DNA of 64,000 nt. Source: Melastoma dodecandrum. Its lineage: Eukaryota; Streptophyta; Magnoliopsida; Myrtales; Melastomataceae. The notes beneath the pieces are model-generated. The model did not search any database and was not told where the DNA came from. It was given only the letters and a program-made list of their open reading frames with translations. Of this stretch, positions 22,065 through 34,750 are shown piece after piece. Position numbers and translations under genes: made by a program. How positions within the stretch are numbered: the stretch's first letter is position 1; each line of letters begins with the position of its first letter. The stretch is from positions 1,612,001-1,676,000 of the forward strand of contig JARUPY010000079.1 of assembly GCA_029817715.1 (NCBI GenBank), in the 5' to 3' direction.

Positions 22065-22694
22065 CTCCCCGATCCCCATCCCCATCCCCACCCAAAAAAA
22101 GATTGGAAGTTGTACTCCCTCCCCCCTCCCTTTCCTTAAATGAAAAATTGTCCAACTGCTTGCTACCTTTTTAATTACGAAAATATTTTGATTAGTTAAA
22201 TAATATCTCGAAATTGGACCCGATTTTAAGGGAGGGTAGAAAATTAAAGTTAGCCAACTCTGATTCCTGATTTTACTTCTTAAAGAAAGTTAAAGTCAAC
22301 TTCGATTTTTTTCTTCGCTCCTTAAAAAAAGTCGGAATAGTCAATTCCGATTTTAAGATATTATTTGACAAATTTTAAAATTAACTACTTCGTGAAATAT
22401 TTTCACTTATTTTATAACAAACCCCTCCCATCATTACCTTGACGAAGTTATTAATGTGTAGATATACACATGTATTCTTGCATGCCAAGTGGAATATCGG
22501 ACGTTTTTGTTGCACCACTCTCGTCTTCCTTCCCCTTCCCCCGCCTTTTTGTAAACGCTGGTCCTCCGATTTGCATCCGACCGCTTCCTGGATCGAAAGC
22601 CTTCTGGAAGGGAATGTTCTTTCAGTTTGCGATACTAGTGAGAATGACCGGAGAGTAGGAGTGCGTACAGATCACGATTCCACAGCAGCAGGGT
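22065..22694. other. Upstream region of the ALMT locus
   Basis: It begins with a (CCCCAT)n-like run (22070-22090). CTCCGATTTT-type motifs are repeated at 22260-22350. No exon was seen. Confidence 0.35.
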
Positions 22695-24170
22695 ATGGAC
22701 ATAGGGAAGCCTGTTTCTGTCAAAGGGATGGGGAAACTTGTCGTCGGCTGGGTGAAGGCTCGAGCGTGGAGTTTTCGGGATTTCTGCAGGGAAGACCCGA
22801 ACCGGGTGATCTACCCAATCAAAGTCGGGATCGCAGTCCTCTTGGTATCCTAGTTTTCGTTGTTCCGCACGACTTAAACAACCTTCGGAAGTAACATCAT
22901 CCTGTCGATCACTACTGTCGTGATCATGTTTGAGTACACCATCGGTGAGTGGCGAACTAATTTTATGCTCGCTCTAGAATCCTTCAAAGAAGCCACCTTA
23001 TCTTTTTGTTTTCCTTTTCACAGTTGCAACATTCAGTTGTGGATTCAACCGGGCTCTCGGGAGCCTGCTCGCTGGTATCTTAGCCATCACTGTATCTAAG
23101 ATAGCACTCAGTGCTGGCTGAGTCGCCCAACCATTCATTATTGGCATCAGCATTTTCATAACCGGTACATGAATCTGTTGATGTTCCGTACAGAATGAAC
23201 GCGGACGGAATCTAACTGACATTCAGGTTCTTGTTTTTTGATGCAGGTGCTATTACATCTTTCCTGAAACAGTGGCCGTCCCTTACCCAGTACGAGTACG
23301 GGCTCAAGGTGATACTCTTCACGTTCTGCCTGCTCACCGTTTCCGGGTATAGGATTGAGACTCCAATCAGGACATGGGAGGATAGGTTGTGCCCGATCGC
23401 AGTAGGAGGATTCGTGACCGTGATAGTTAATGTCCTAGTATTCCCAATCTGGGCAGGGGAATTTCTCCACGAGGAAATTGTCAAGAGCTTCAACTCCGTC
23501 GCTGACGCACTCGAAGGTACAAAATCTATTGCAACAAAATTTGCGATCGCAGGAGACGTGATTTATTGGAGGGGGGATTTCCTGATGGCAGAGTGTGTGG
23601 AGAAGTATCTCGAGGATGATAGCCTTGATTGCTCAAAGTTCTCCGAGATTGTCATGGATGAATTTCCCAACGAACCAGCCTATCGCAGATGCAGGGCAAC
23701 CCTGAACTCGTCCGCAAAACTCGCTGCGCTGGTATACAGAGTTCTGAAACCTTTGACACAAATAATTCTAGACAAAAAAGTTATATTTGTCTTAGATTTA
23801 TAACGTTGTAGTTGCTGGTTGATTATAATCTAGGCTCAAGCAGCAAAATGGGAGCCGCGGCAAGGGAGGTTCCGGCACTTATTCTATCCGAGACAGCAGA
23901 GAATCCCCACAGACCTTACCACGAGACAATGAAGAAACAGCTGAGGCGGCTCTACTCTTGGCCATCAGGGGGAGTCAATACATTCAAGGGGAAGGGGATC
24001 CAGATGATGAAGATTTAGTGACGGGGACGAACGCGGTCGAGAGCACCGCGTCTCAGTCGCTTGCTACATTCGCATCCCTATTGATCGTGTTTGTGGCAAG
24101 GCTAGATCACTTGGTTGAGGCCGTTGAGGGGCTTTCTAACTTGGCCAAGTTCCAGTCCGACGTCGTGTAA
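22695..24170 (+). pseudogene. ALMT: ALMT family anion channel (aluminium-activated malate transporter), pseudogene
   Basis: Exons can be followed by canonical splice sites: 22695-22944, 23024-23164, 23247-23516, 23592-23731 and a 3' part from about 23830 to the stop at 24168-24170. They encode YPIKVGIAVLLVS, ITTVVIMFEYTIG, FNRALGSLLAGILAITVSK, PFIIGISIFITG, YEYGLKVILFTFCLLTVSGY and the C-terminal FASLLI...ARLDHLVEAVEGL, all family hallmarks of a plasma-membrane or vacuolar anion channel; the EKYLEDD segment resembles the QUAC1/ALMT12 side. In-frame stops occur at 22851-22853, 22875-22877 and 23119-23121. A coding section after 23731 is missing and a frameshift lies near 23940. Splice sites are preserved, so decay is recent. 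Confidence 0.9.
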
Positions 24171-24932
24171 ATCTTATAAGAATCTCCAAATGAGAATTAT
24201 ATCACAAAGTACATCATTTTACCGCTTTTTAACACATAACAAGAATATTATTAGTTAAGACTTTCTCCTGATGGAATCATGAATTGGCAACCGAGACCAA
24301 GAACCCCTAACTCACACAATGTGCTGAATTACGTGGTAAATGAGCCAGATGGGCCCGCATCGGATGTGCCGAACTGGGGGAGGGAAGGCTTCCGGCCAGG
24401 ATCCCTTACTCGAACTTGGAACGGCAATGGAAGGAGGGGCATTTTGTTAAAGGGTAGGAGCAGAAATGGTGCTCTGGAATTTCCCATACACCGACGACAC
24501 ACGCACACACACCACAAGCACCAGCAGATCTGCAATCGTCGACACTGTCTGAGACTTCAACACCACTAATTAGACACGATTGCCACCGGTCGGAGCTTGT
24601 GCCAGAATGCTCACCCGTTTGCCAACGTACTTCTACGCACGGGTCTTATATATGCCCATCACTCCCATCTCTCTCCTCCCTTTTCTTCCCTATCCAGGTT
24701 GTTGTAACCACGTCCCCGTTTTCTTCCAACGAGCTGAGCTTCTGCTCCGTTGAGCCCACTACGTTGGTTTTAATTCTCCAACATGCTCGCCTCAAGTTCA
24801 GGAGCTACCCAGAACCACCGCTAAGTTTAGAAGATTTGCTAAAGTATCGGAGAGAGAGGACTCGAACTTACTATTGCTCCTTTCAACTTGAGTGGAACTG
24901 AGCTACCAGGGAAAGGACAAGCATCCAGTTTG
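24171..24932. other. No recognised gene
   Basis: A Pro/His-rich short open frame at 24279-24569 includes a CACACACAC run (24500-24512). No family identified. Confidence 0.3.
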
Positions 24933-25346
24933 TAGTGGTTAATGAGCCGAGCCGGGCTCGGACACCCTCTAACTGAACCGGGCCCGAACAAAAAATTATG
25001 GGGTTTGAGCCTGATCGGACTCTATTTAGTCAAGCCCGAGTTTGAGTACGTCCAAAAATTTTTAGACCGAGCCTAAACCTCTCCAAAGTCATATTCGCAC
25101 ATTTTTCTTCTAAGCCCGGTTCAAACTTCAAATATCTTATTTTTATTTATTATTTATTATTAAATTTGTCAAGTCGGGCCGGACCGTTTATCGAGTCCGT
25201 AAGTCAGCCAGAGCCCGGCTTGACTATCACAAGTTAAGGCCCGAGCCGAGATTGTCGAGATCTGATTTTTGTCGAGCCAGGTTCGAACCAGAAGACGAGG
25301 CAGGGCCGAGTGGTTCGCGAGCCGACCCGACTCATTAACATCACTA
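24933..25346. mobile_element. hAT-type MITE, about 414 bp
   Basis: The left end TAGTGGTTAATGAGCCGAGC and the inverted right end, TAGTGATGTTAATGAGTCGG on the other strand, form a terminal inverted repeat with a 3-base deletion in the left copy. The interior is rich in GGCCCGAGC-type words. TAGNG... ends with TTAATGAGCCGAG are characteristic of common plant hAT MITEs. No perfect 8-bp target duplication is visible. Confidence 0.7.
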
Positions 25347-25799
25347 ATAGTGGATGCTAGCATCTATTTTCGATCGTAAAGTATACTAAGTTGCCTATTA
25401 TCTAATGATTCGAGTTACGTAACATTAAAAGCTTCTAAGTTCTCAGGAAACATTATCTATTAATGGTCCAATCAAAGGAATTGTATACACACAATCATTA
25501 GCTACCACAAGCAAAATTCTAGGAAGTTTGATGGGTGCTCATTTTTCAATATTCCCTCGCAACATCGTACCTGGTTGTGAGTAGAATTTCTTCGAGCTCG
25601 TTGGTATTGAGTTATTTCGTTTTCTTTTACTTCTATATTGCGGCATCACTTCTCCTTCGTAGCATATTTTCTCTTAAAAGATGACAATGCTTGGTTCATA
25701 CATGGAATCATATATTTTCAGCTACTTAGATCACCGATCAAATTGTCGAATGATAGCTGTTCTGCACATTCAGTTTGTGAGTGAAAGTTTCTCATGCGC
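25347..25799. other. Possible copia remnant, unrecognisable
   Basis: The stretch lies between the MITE and the RT fragment. I see no coding similarity on either strand. Confidence 0.25.
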
Positions 25800-26060
25800 T
25801 ACATCCGCTAGTTGTACAACACCATATAGATTGATCTATCTAACTTTCCATTAAAGAAAATATTCTTCATGTCTGGCTATGAGAGCTTACAAGACTTTAT
25901 TGTTGCTAGGACAAGCGGAATGCAGATGGTTGTAATTGTGGTGACTGGACTGAACGTCTGGTCATAGTCCAAGCCATACTGCTGAGAGAATCCCCGAGTG
26001 ACGAGTCAAGTCTTGTATCTCTCCATTAATCCATTTACATGAGTCTTCACCGAGCAAATC
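25800..26060 (-). pseudogene. Ty1/copia reverse transcriptase fragment
   Basis: The minus strand encodes TRGFSQQYGLDYDQTFSPV and, after an in-frame stop, PDMKNIFFNGKLDRSIYM, consecutive motifs of the copia RT (normally KGFSQ..GVDYDETFSPV and QMDVKNAFLNG.L.EEIYM). It is too short and broken to be active. Confidence 0.75.
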
Positions 26061-26239
26061 CACTTACAAGATAAGCATTTAACATCATCAAATTTAAGAA
26101 AAAAAAATTCATGTTTGGCTTTCTTCGAATGCTCAAATCTCTTTGACTTCTGGAAGCATAGCCTAGTCTCTTACCTATGCCTCTTGTATTCCTAGATTGT
26201 AGCTTCCTTGACAGATTTTTGGCTTACTTTGTGTATGCA
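26061..26239. other. Spacer, possibly copia integrase side
   Basis: Contains an A-rich run (26096-26108). Nothing recognised. Confidence 0.2.
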
Positions 26240-26960
26240 CGCCCTTCCATGACCTCGCGGCGCGTGACGGCCGTTCGGATGATACAACGATCCGATGCCC
26301 GCCCCCGATGTTCCTATGATCGACGTCAAGACTCGGGCATCAAGACGCTGCGGAAGAGAGCGGAGTTGATCCTCACTTAATTCCTAATCGGGCCTACTCG
26401 GGCTCTCATTCGATCGTCCGAAGGTAACGAGCGAGAAGTGATCTCAAAAAGGAATTTTCGGAAAAACTGGGTGCGGCTCCGTAAGAAAATGGTTGATGTT
26501 TCTTGACTTAAGTAAGTTATCACGAAGTCGCTATCGACTTATTTATAAAACAGTTTAAGTCGAAAAACTCGTTGGTTCGGGAATTTCTATTTACTAACTT
26601 TTACATTCTAACATGCGAAACGGAGGCGTTGCTCCCAAAATGTCTTTGTTTACTGGTGTAGGACCCAATTCGGGCTTTTAGGCCTGAACTCGTGTTCGAT
26701 TAAAAATATCACATGCGACATAGAACCTATGGGCCTAAAGCATTCAAATACTCACATATCAATTATTTAGATCAAACACCCACGGCCCGTTACAGGTGGA
26801 TAAAAGAAACTCGGGAGGGCCGCACCTCCCTCATGTACCTGAGGCAACCGGGATAACACCTCATCGGCTGAAAACTGTTGGTCAGGGCCGCTCTAGTGAA
26901 GCCTTCAACTGCTCCTTTTGTCTTGTGCTCCACCTCCTCCGGCCTCCCGAATTCGTCATG
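26240..26960 (-). repeat. Gypsy LTR/leader copy, inverted relative to 57.7-58.4 kb
   Basis: It aligns by eye over about 700 bp to the reverse complement of 57680-58440, including CGCGTGACGG, ACTCGGGCTCT, GGCTCCGTAAGAAA, CAGTTTAAGTCG, GGACCCAATTCGGGC and CACGGCCCGTTACA. The matching segment at 58 kb includes a likely primer-binding site and leads into gypsy pol, so this copy is a truncated end of the same family. No pol is left here. Confidence 0.7.
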
Positions 26961-28439
26961 TTGAATCCTTCGAAGTTATTGTTCATGCAAAATAAACAAA
27001 AATGGGTGGTTATGCTATCAAAAGAATGAAAATTCAATCATTCATTAAGTAGAAAAATCAATGGAAAACATGTTTTTCAAATTTCACAAAGATTGGATAG
27101 TGGGATCTTGACTTATGGGACTTCGATGTGTAGAAAATCCAACTTCACACATATTCTGTTCAGGTTCGTTTCCAAATTCACCAAAAATTTCAACAGCCGA
27201 AATACACATGTATACAACCGTCTTTCAATGTTTGGATACGATCTAATGGTCGGATCTCTCGAGATCTCCTCGGAGTGGGACTGTAGTATGTAGGCTAGTC
27301 GCAAACTACACTCACGCCCTTAGCATCCGAGGTCCTATCCCAGTCCTCCATCATCATAAAATACAACACAAATTTAACTAAGACCGTCACTCATTGGGGA
27401 TAATTCGATATGAAGAGGTCGGGGTCAGGCGACGTGCATAACACCTTCGAAAAGGCCCCTTTTGGTCTGCTATCCTGGGAGACGACATATTGGAAAACCC
27501 GAAGGCTCTCCGCCGTTCCCAAGCAAGATTCTCGGCCTAACGACCTCAAACAAATTTTGAATGATGCGTAATCAAGTAAGGAAGAGATACCACATTATTT
27601 CGTATCGATCTGACATCGGACGAGAAAGTTATGGTCCATTGACTGCCTCCCCTGCATTCTGGCCGAGGTTGTCTTGCTCCATCGGTGCTTGGTTTGCGTT
27701 CCACGCCACATTTGAGGATTAAAACAAATTGGTCAACCATGGTCTAAGGTGAAAGAAGGACTGCGTGATTATGAGAAAAAGATCGAAGACTCACCGAGGG
27801 GTTGCCGGTCCTTGGATTGTGGCTGTGATATGAGCGGGGTCGAAAAGAAGGGTGTCGACTGGTCGGGAGGCTTTGGCTCGTCAACGCTGGAGAGGGAGAA
27901 TCTTTGACTCCGGTTTTGAGTGTGGGGAGGAGTTAGCCTCCAGTTTCCCTAGAGGGAGTGAAGGAACATCTTTGAGGATTGTCTCTCTCTTTGTAGTGTG
28001 TCTAGGTCTAAGCTATTTATAGGGAGCCAATAGTACTTTATTTATTTATTTTTTAATTAGATTTGTCTGATTTTGTGTTTAGATTTTTTTCATATTTTAT
28101 GAGATCTTATTCCTCAGGATCAAGTCCTTGGAGATCCTATTTTGAAGATTTTTCTCCTCCTAAAATTTTGTTTATTTATGAAGATTTTGCAAAAATTAGG
28201 GTATTACGCTTTGATGTCAAATGTTTGATTCCCGATACGTTGAATTGAGTTAATCGCTGATGGTTGACTAAGCATGAACCACTAGCTATTCTAAGATGAA
28301 TTGCCTAGGAAAACTTTTGAAAGACAGGAGGAAGAGAGGGAGGATTTTACTGGCTCAATTCGAACTCTTTTATGAGTGTATTGAGTGTTGATATGGTTTT
28401 GATGAGTCATATAAGTGGTTGACCTGCTATGACTTTACA
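26961..28439. other. No recognised gene
   Basis: Low-complexity and probably retroelement-derived. CTATTTATAGGGAGC at about 28011-28025 resembles an LTR TATA region, downstream of a GAGGGAG-rich stretch. Confidence 0.3.
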
Positions 28440-30450
28440 GAAGCTATGACCTCTTGTAACAATGATATACTTCGTAGGAAATGAAAAATATCACGAAAAT
28501 ATTTTTTACAACCTTCAATGATCATTTTAGATCGAATGATGTGATTAAAAAATATTTCCATAATTAGATATTTTAATAATTAATTAATTATTAATTAAAT
28601 AGTAATTATATTAATTAATTTATTAATTCAAAAGAAGAATATTCTTAGGAATATTGTCTAAATTAATATTAAACTATTTAGAGGGTAAGACAAACTATTA
28701 AAAGTAAAAAAATAAGATATTTTTCCTAATCAAGGAAATTATCTTGTTAATTTTTAAATTTCTATCTAACCTTCTTTGAGAGAAAACTATTTAGAAATCA
28801 CTTCCAATTAAACAATTCATATGATTTCGTCTAGATATAATGAAAAACTAATCTGGGACGAGTTATTTCATTTTGAAAATAAATGATGAATTATGTTCTT
28901 GTATAGAAGGTTCATTATCTGTTCTGGCCGAACTTTCTGTAGTGCTCTATCGTGGGATTAAAATATTCAATTAACACAAAATTAATTTTGGATAGTCCCC
29001 AACGGATATATGCACTAGTGTATAGTCAAATTTCTCACGTTGGGAATTAAATATTATTTCTTTCCAACTATAGAACGCTATTGATCGAATCTTGCTATAA
29101 CCTTCTGTAATGCGATATCTTGAGATTGGATAATCAGATTCATACGAAATTAATCAAAGATTGTTCCCAAATGATTTAGGCATTACGGGAATGCATCTGG
29201 TCGCAATTTAAATTTAGTAAAATAAATTTCTTTAATAGCATAAGGTCGGAACTGCTTTATAAAGGAAAAATTCAAAAATAATTTGAATGATTGAAAATGT
29301 GAACGATGTAAGTCTTGACATTCTTGCAACCTTATTGTGGTGTTTTAACGTGTGTGTCAATGTGCAGGACAGATTCTCCAGGCGAACGTTCTCCCAGGAG
29401 GTGACTACAGCAGGTTAAGCGTTGGTGAAGCCTCTCCAGAGACGCTGGTTGTTACGGATCTGAGGGTCTCGAACGGAACATTGTCCGTAACGACGGATTC
29501 TGCGGAACAGGGCCTGGGGAGAAGGGTCGCTGGTTGACGAGTCGACATACATAGTTGGTCGGAGAGAAGGAGTCTGTAACAGGCGTAAGCGGTGAGGGAC
29601 TGACAACCTTCTGAAGTTGGTTATCTTGTTTGTTTGTTTTTTATAGCAGGTGTGCATTGGTGAAGCCACTCCATAGGCGTCAGTGACTGCAGATCTGAAG
29701 GACTTGGCCAGGAAGCTGTCCGTAATGTCGAGCTGCGTGCAACAGGACCTTGGGACAAGGTTGTTGGCTGGCGAGTCGGCATACAACAGGTACAGGAGAA
29801 GAAATCCGTTGCAGGCGCAAGGTGTGAGGGACTGCAACCTCCTGTATACGTTTATCTTTGTTGTTTTGCGGGTTATATCGAAAACACAAAAAGACGAGCC
29901 CATCAGATGATGTCCTGACACGTGGAGTAAGCGCCATTGAGGTTAATCAGAGATCCACAGAAAGGATAGCCCGCTACTGCGTCACAAAAGGCTGAAACTT
30001 CCAGCTAGGGTCGCCGAGTCTGGTGGATTTTCATGTGATCGACCTAGACGCATCCCAATCTTAGGAAGAGAGTTTCTTGCACTGGTTAGGTTAATCTTAC
30101 CGCCCCGTAGTTAAAGAAATTATTTTCTTATACTAGAGAAGGTTTTATCTTCTACAATGTAATCACTATTTCAAAGTATTAGTGACAACGGTCGAAAGTG
30201 GATGTATGCATATTTGCAGAACCACAATAAAAGGCTTTGTCTTCTTCGAATTCATTTCGAAGTCCATTTCATACGTTCTGTAATTACAGAAGCCAGAACG
30301 AAAGGTTCATTTTTATAGCAATTTGCTTCTACTATAAGGGTTGTGAAAAAGCGTTAAAGAAATCTTTAATTAGACGTAGCACTAATTCACCCCTCCCTCT
30401 TAGTGTAATCTTTGTGCCAACATTGGGTATTTGTGATTTGATGTGTCGAA
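28440..30450 (+). repeat. LTR retrotransposon remnant, same family as 46.1-48.1 kb
   Basis: The end of this block (30200-30420: TACGTTCTGTAATTACAGAAG, then GCACTAATTCACCCCTCCCTC) matches 47920-48055 (TACGTTCTGTCTTACAGAAA, ACACTAATTCACCCCCTC). ACTAATTCACCCCCTCTTAG is a common 3' end motif of plant copia-type LTRs. A 236-bp tandem duplication lies inside: GGTGAAGCC(T/A)CTCCA at 29423 and 29659. AT-rich sequence at 28480-28860 is the other side of the remnant. No protein domain found. Confidence 0.6.
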
Positions 30451-30762
30451 TTTTCAAAATTCACGATTGATTTTCATGCAAAACAAACGAGGAAATGAGT
30501 TAGAAAAATCTAATTTAATTCAAACGGAGTAATTGAACCAGTCGATTAAGATACTAATACTTAGTAGACGTTGTGTGCCCGCTGTCGATTCTTTTGAGAA
30601 GCGAAGGATGGTTATTTGATATCTGAATTCTCCGTTAATTGGTGTAAATTGCGTTGATTCCGAGTCATCGGCCACAATTTTATGCAAAACATATAATTAC
30701 ATAACTAACAGGTGCGTTAGTAACCGTTAAATTTAAATTAAATTCTGCGGAACCAAAACACT

Positions 30763-30951
30763 TTGTGGTTTGAGCAAACAGGACAGGGGAAGTGCAGGCC
30801 AGCCGCGCAGGGATCAAAACCTCCTAAACGGACCGCAGATTGCTGCAAAGAACTGAAGAAGGCCAACCTCACCTGCCTGTGCGGATTGAAGGAAGACCCA
30901 GATATTAAGAAATTGGGGATCGACGTGAAGCTTGCCAAAAAATCTGATTAA
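30763..30951 (+). pseudogene. DIR1-like lipid-transfer protein, truncated copy
   Basis: The frame starts inside the mature domain: CRPAAQGSKPPKRTADCCKE, then ANLTCLCG and LGIDVKLAKK. These are the C2, CC and CxC elements of the eight-cysteine motif. The signal peptide, first Cys and the last two Cys are missing, and the frame stops at 30949-30951. It lies 760 bp before an intact relative on the same strand, so it is a broken tandem copy. Confidence 0.75.
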
Positions 30952-31713
30952 CTCCCCAAAATGACGAAACAAAAACGACTTTCGACATGCGTGGCCAGCC
31001 ATTGTCTCGTCGGACACCCCGTGTTTCCAGTATTGGCTTTCTTTACTTTGTTTTCTGGGACAATCTCGAGTCATGGATGATGACTCGGAACTCATTTTCG
31101 TCTTCTTCGTAATTAGCCGAAGGGGCAACCGTGGAAGTCCGCCCGTCAGCTTCCATTTTGTACTCGATTCCAATTTCGAGATAAATCATCTAATACACAA
31201 TATTTTTCTTTCAACTTATATAGAAATGGTAAAAAGATATTCAATCTACAAATTTCTTAAAATGAGTAATCAATACTAAAAATGATGTAATTAAAGTCGA
31301 CGTCACGGTTATTCCAGTCCCTAAAACATTCCTATTTCGATTTGGAAAGTAAAAGAAGCCTAATGCTAAGCGAGGTCTTCTCCTTCATGTTATGAATCCA
31401 CCCTAGCCACGACGAGACTTGACCGGCGAGTTCATCGATCGTCGTATTCGTATTCGTAATGTGTTGACATTTCTACCCTGTGGATTGCGTCCTGGGCTCA
31501 AAAATCCAAACAGGCGGAAAGTGAGATGCACGACGCTTGTTCATCTATGAGGTGTCGCCAGCCAGCAAATATGTGATGGAAACAGCTCGGCTTAGTTCTT
31601 GTCGTCATCGAGATGAACCCCCAACAATTTGTCTGTGTTTAGGCCAAACTAGACTAAATAAATTGCGGCAGTCTATGGTGTGTTTCATAGAAATCTATAT
31701 TCTCTAAAGAGAA

Positions 31714-32025
31714 ATGAAGAGATCCTCTGGGAAGGAAGCCTTGAAGCTGATGGTGATTGTCTTGGTGATGGTGTCGACTGGTGCTTTAGACGAAAGTCAA
31801 CAGCTATGCGGCCTGAGCTACGTCAGCCTGGCGACGTGCCTGCCTGCGATTCAACAGCCCAGCCCGGCTGAACCTACCAAAGTGTGCTGCTCGGGGCTGA
31901 AGCAGGGCAACATGACTTGCCTCTGTGGATACAAAGAGGCATCATTTCTGAAGGACTTCAAGATCGACGCTGAGCTCGTTCTTAAGTTGCCCACAAACTG
32001 CAATATCAGCAATGTCCCCTGTTGA
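31714..32025 (+). CDS. DIR1-like non-specific lipid-transfer protein (8-Cys motif)
   Basis: A complete 103-residue secreted protein. Residues 11-24 are hydrophobic (KLMVIVLVMVSTGA), a signal peptide. The mature part has eight cysteines at 32, 42, 58, 59, 69, 71, 96 and 103, giving C-x9-C-x15-CC-x9-C-x1-C-x24-C-x6-C, the LTP/AAI fold in which four disulfides enclose a lipid cavity. Proteins of this type bind acyl lipids in the apoplast; DIR1 moves systemic-resistance signals, but a specific ligand cannot be read from sequence. TAAATAAAT near 31655 could be the TATA box. Broken relatives lie at 30763 and 41161 on the same strand. No intron is apparent. Confidence 0.85.
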   Translation: MKRSSGKEALKLMVIVLVMVSTGALDESQQLCGLSYVSLATCLPAIQQPSPAEPTKVCCSGLKQGNMTCLCGYKEASFLKDFKIDAELVLKLPTNCNISNVPC

Positions 32026-32199
32026 TCCTTCGCTGCTTTGGGCCTTCGGTACAGCTTCAAACGTGGATCTTGTATGTACGTTATCTGTCAAATAAGGCGA
32101 CGTATGAACAGAAAAGGAGGACCTGTTATGATCTCCCTAACCCGTGTCATGCAGGGCATGTTGGAAACGTCGGGAGGCACTTGTTGTAATTAGTCGGAA

Positions 32200-34310
32200 A
32201 AATCTTCGAACTCATTTGGAAACAATTTGATAATTTCATGGAAAAAACTGACGTCAACTCTCGTACTGTAATCAGCGTTACAAAGGGCATTTAAAAAGTT
32301 TAACAACAGACTATTCATCTACCAAATTAAAAAACAAACTGCAGTTACCAAATAACCATAAAAATCATCCACTTAAATCTTTCCAACAAGGAGTAACTTA
32401 AATTTAGAATTAAAATCCAAGAAGCATCTTCATCGTACTTCACATCACGACTCACAATAATCTTCTTTTTAATAGGATTGTAGAGCTTATACTCCTTGGA
32501 TTTTCCGTCATAGTCAATGAACACAAATTTTTCACTTTTATCAACAAGTTTAATTCTCTCTTGCTCCAGCACATACTTGTAAGCAACACTTCATAAGTGA
32601 GACACATCTGGCCTCTTCCACTCCATGTTTCAATTGGTGTTTGATCTTTCCTGTTTTTTTCGGACAACGATTGATGAGGTATACTGCACAAGCCTCTTCT
32701 TCCGCCCAAAACTCCTTAAGCATCTTCTTATTTTTCATTATGCTTCACGTCATGTTGAGGATGGTCCGGTTCTTTCTTTCAACTACCTTGTTTTGTTGCG
32801 GTGATCTTGGAATCGTGAGGAAGTGCCTCATACTATGTTCTTCACAAAAATGGTTAAAAGCACAAAAAATAGACTATCTCCTTCTATCGGTTCTCAATAC
32901 TCGAATTACATAACCACTCTCTCTCTATCAAAGACTTAAAATTCTAGAAACATCAAAATACTCAGATATTTCTTTCAAGAAATAAACACAAGTCCTTCGA
33001 CAAAAATCATCGATGAAAAATTGAAAATAATTACTTTTACCATCGGTTCACAAACATCGGCGTAAATGAATTCAAGCAGGTTCGTCGCTCTTGACGTTGC
33101 TTCTTTCGGAAAGCTTTTCCTTACGTGTTTGTCAAGAAGACACGCTTCACAAAGTTGATTCGGATGATCGATCAAAGGCATCCTTTTCACCATCTTTTTT
33201 TCGGACATCATTTTCAGGCCACCGAAATTGAGATGTCCAATCCTCATATGGCAACACCACATTAGATCATTCATATATGCTTGCAAGCAATTCATTCCTT
33301 TAGTTTGTATAGGGAGCGAAAACATCCTATTGTTCGACATCATCCCCTTTGCAATCAAGTTAGCGCTTCCGTCCCGAATCCAAAGCCTACGATCCTTGAA
33401 AAGAATCTTGTAGCCTCTTTCCATGAGTTGTCCCAAATTCAAAATATTGCTCTTCAATATAGGACATAATACACATCGCAAATAAATTTGTAAGTACCAT
33501 CCTTCAAGCGAATCAAAATGGTACATTTGCCTTCAATCTGAATTTTTGAAGCATCTCCAAACATGAAACTCCCGGTTGCCCTATCTTCAAGCTCTACAAA
33601 TTTCCATTTGTCGCTACACATGTGGTTACTCGCATCGTTTTTAAGATACCACTTGCTTTCTTCTCCATCTGCTTCTTCGTTGAGCGCTAACAACAACGTC
33701 GAGTCTTCCGCTTCTTTCTCCCTGGCGAGATTGATTTCTTCTTTTGTGTCTTTGGTGTACTAGTAATTACAGACATGATGACCCATTTTGCGATAATTGT
33801 AGCACTCAACCTGCAACTTGTCGTACCCCTCTCGTATCCATCTTTTCCTCATCTTCGTCAGCGCTCTCTTTCTCTTCCTCTACAACGACCTCTCGGATCT
33901 TTTCGAGGCTTTTCATTGTTCGCTTTCTCGACTTCATGATTTCTGCCACGACTTCGAGCGCCAACATGAGAATAACCGCGACCTCGACCTCGGTGAACTG
34001 CACTCTCATTTTCACCAAACGAATGCTTGACTTGAAGGACTTGCTCGAATGGCTCTTTCTTGTATTCGTCGGAAACATTGGTGGACACACCCGGAAACGA
34101 TATAATAATTTTATGGGAAAAACTCACTTAAATTCTCATACTCAAATCAACATTACAAAGGACATTTAAAAAGACTAAAACTAGACTGTTCACCAACTTA
34201 AAAATCAAAATGCAGTTACCAAACACCCATAAAAACCATCTACTTAAATCTATCCAATAAAAACATACTTAAATTAAAAAAAAAAATCTACCAACATAAT
34301 ATCTCTAAAT
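32200..34310 (-). mobile_element. Internally deleted Ty1/copia element with short LTRs
   Basis: Direct repeats of about 195 bp flank the element (32213-32405 and 34098-34288; shared GAAAC, ACAAAGG(G/A)CATTTAAAAAG, TGCAGTTACCAAA). Between them the minus strand carries a zinc knuckle (CYNCRKMGHH, about 33790), protease (NDASNHMCSDKWKF, with Asn in place of the catalytic Asp), GAG-pre-integrase (HMRIGHLNFGGLKM) and integrase pieces (FIYADVCEPM; AVYLINRCP). The RT and RNase H are absent, since only 2.1 kb separates the LTR outer edges. It sits about 200 bp 3' of the intact LTP gene. Ends are not fixed to the base and no target duplication was identified. Confidence 0.75.
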
Positions 34311-34750
34311 TAATTTTATTTATTTTTTGAAGAGGGCAGTCTTAGTGATTCTAAGTTTATTCATCAAGAGTCCATTGATCCATTGGTCGTTTCATGTCCA
34401 ACCATTCAGCCATTTTGTGTTCACCTCGATAGCAGTTTTTGTATTTCATGACGATTTCAAACTCGAAAGGTTGCAATAGAGATGATCGCATGATATGCTC
34501 TTTGAAGGATCTACCTTGACATCATCCTATGATCTTCCAGTTGACACACAAATTCAGCCTCTGTCCTTCTGAGGACACCCAAGTGGCGTAAGGTGGGTGG
34601 TGGGTATAGAGAGGATGTAGTGGGACCGGGCCTGAAGCTCGTGGGCTTGTCAAAGAGCCTCCGAGCTTCATGAGAGGGCTCGCAAAAGGTAAGTCCGCCA
34701 CGAACCCCGTTGATATAAAAAAAGTTCAGCCTCCTTTTCATGCTTTAATT
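34311..34750. other. No recognised gene
   Basis: Between the small copia element and a tandem array. A minus-strand piece (EHKMAEWLDMKRPMDQW at about 34360-34420) could be a copia gag scrap, unconfirmed. Confidence 0.25.

Noticed and set aside
23231..23803. A continuous 190-aa ALMT ORF
   Set aside because: Part of it (23517-23591) is intron sequence that happens to be open; splice signals and homology support separate exons.
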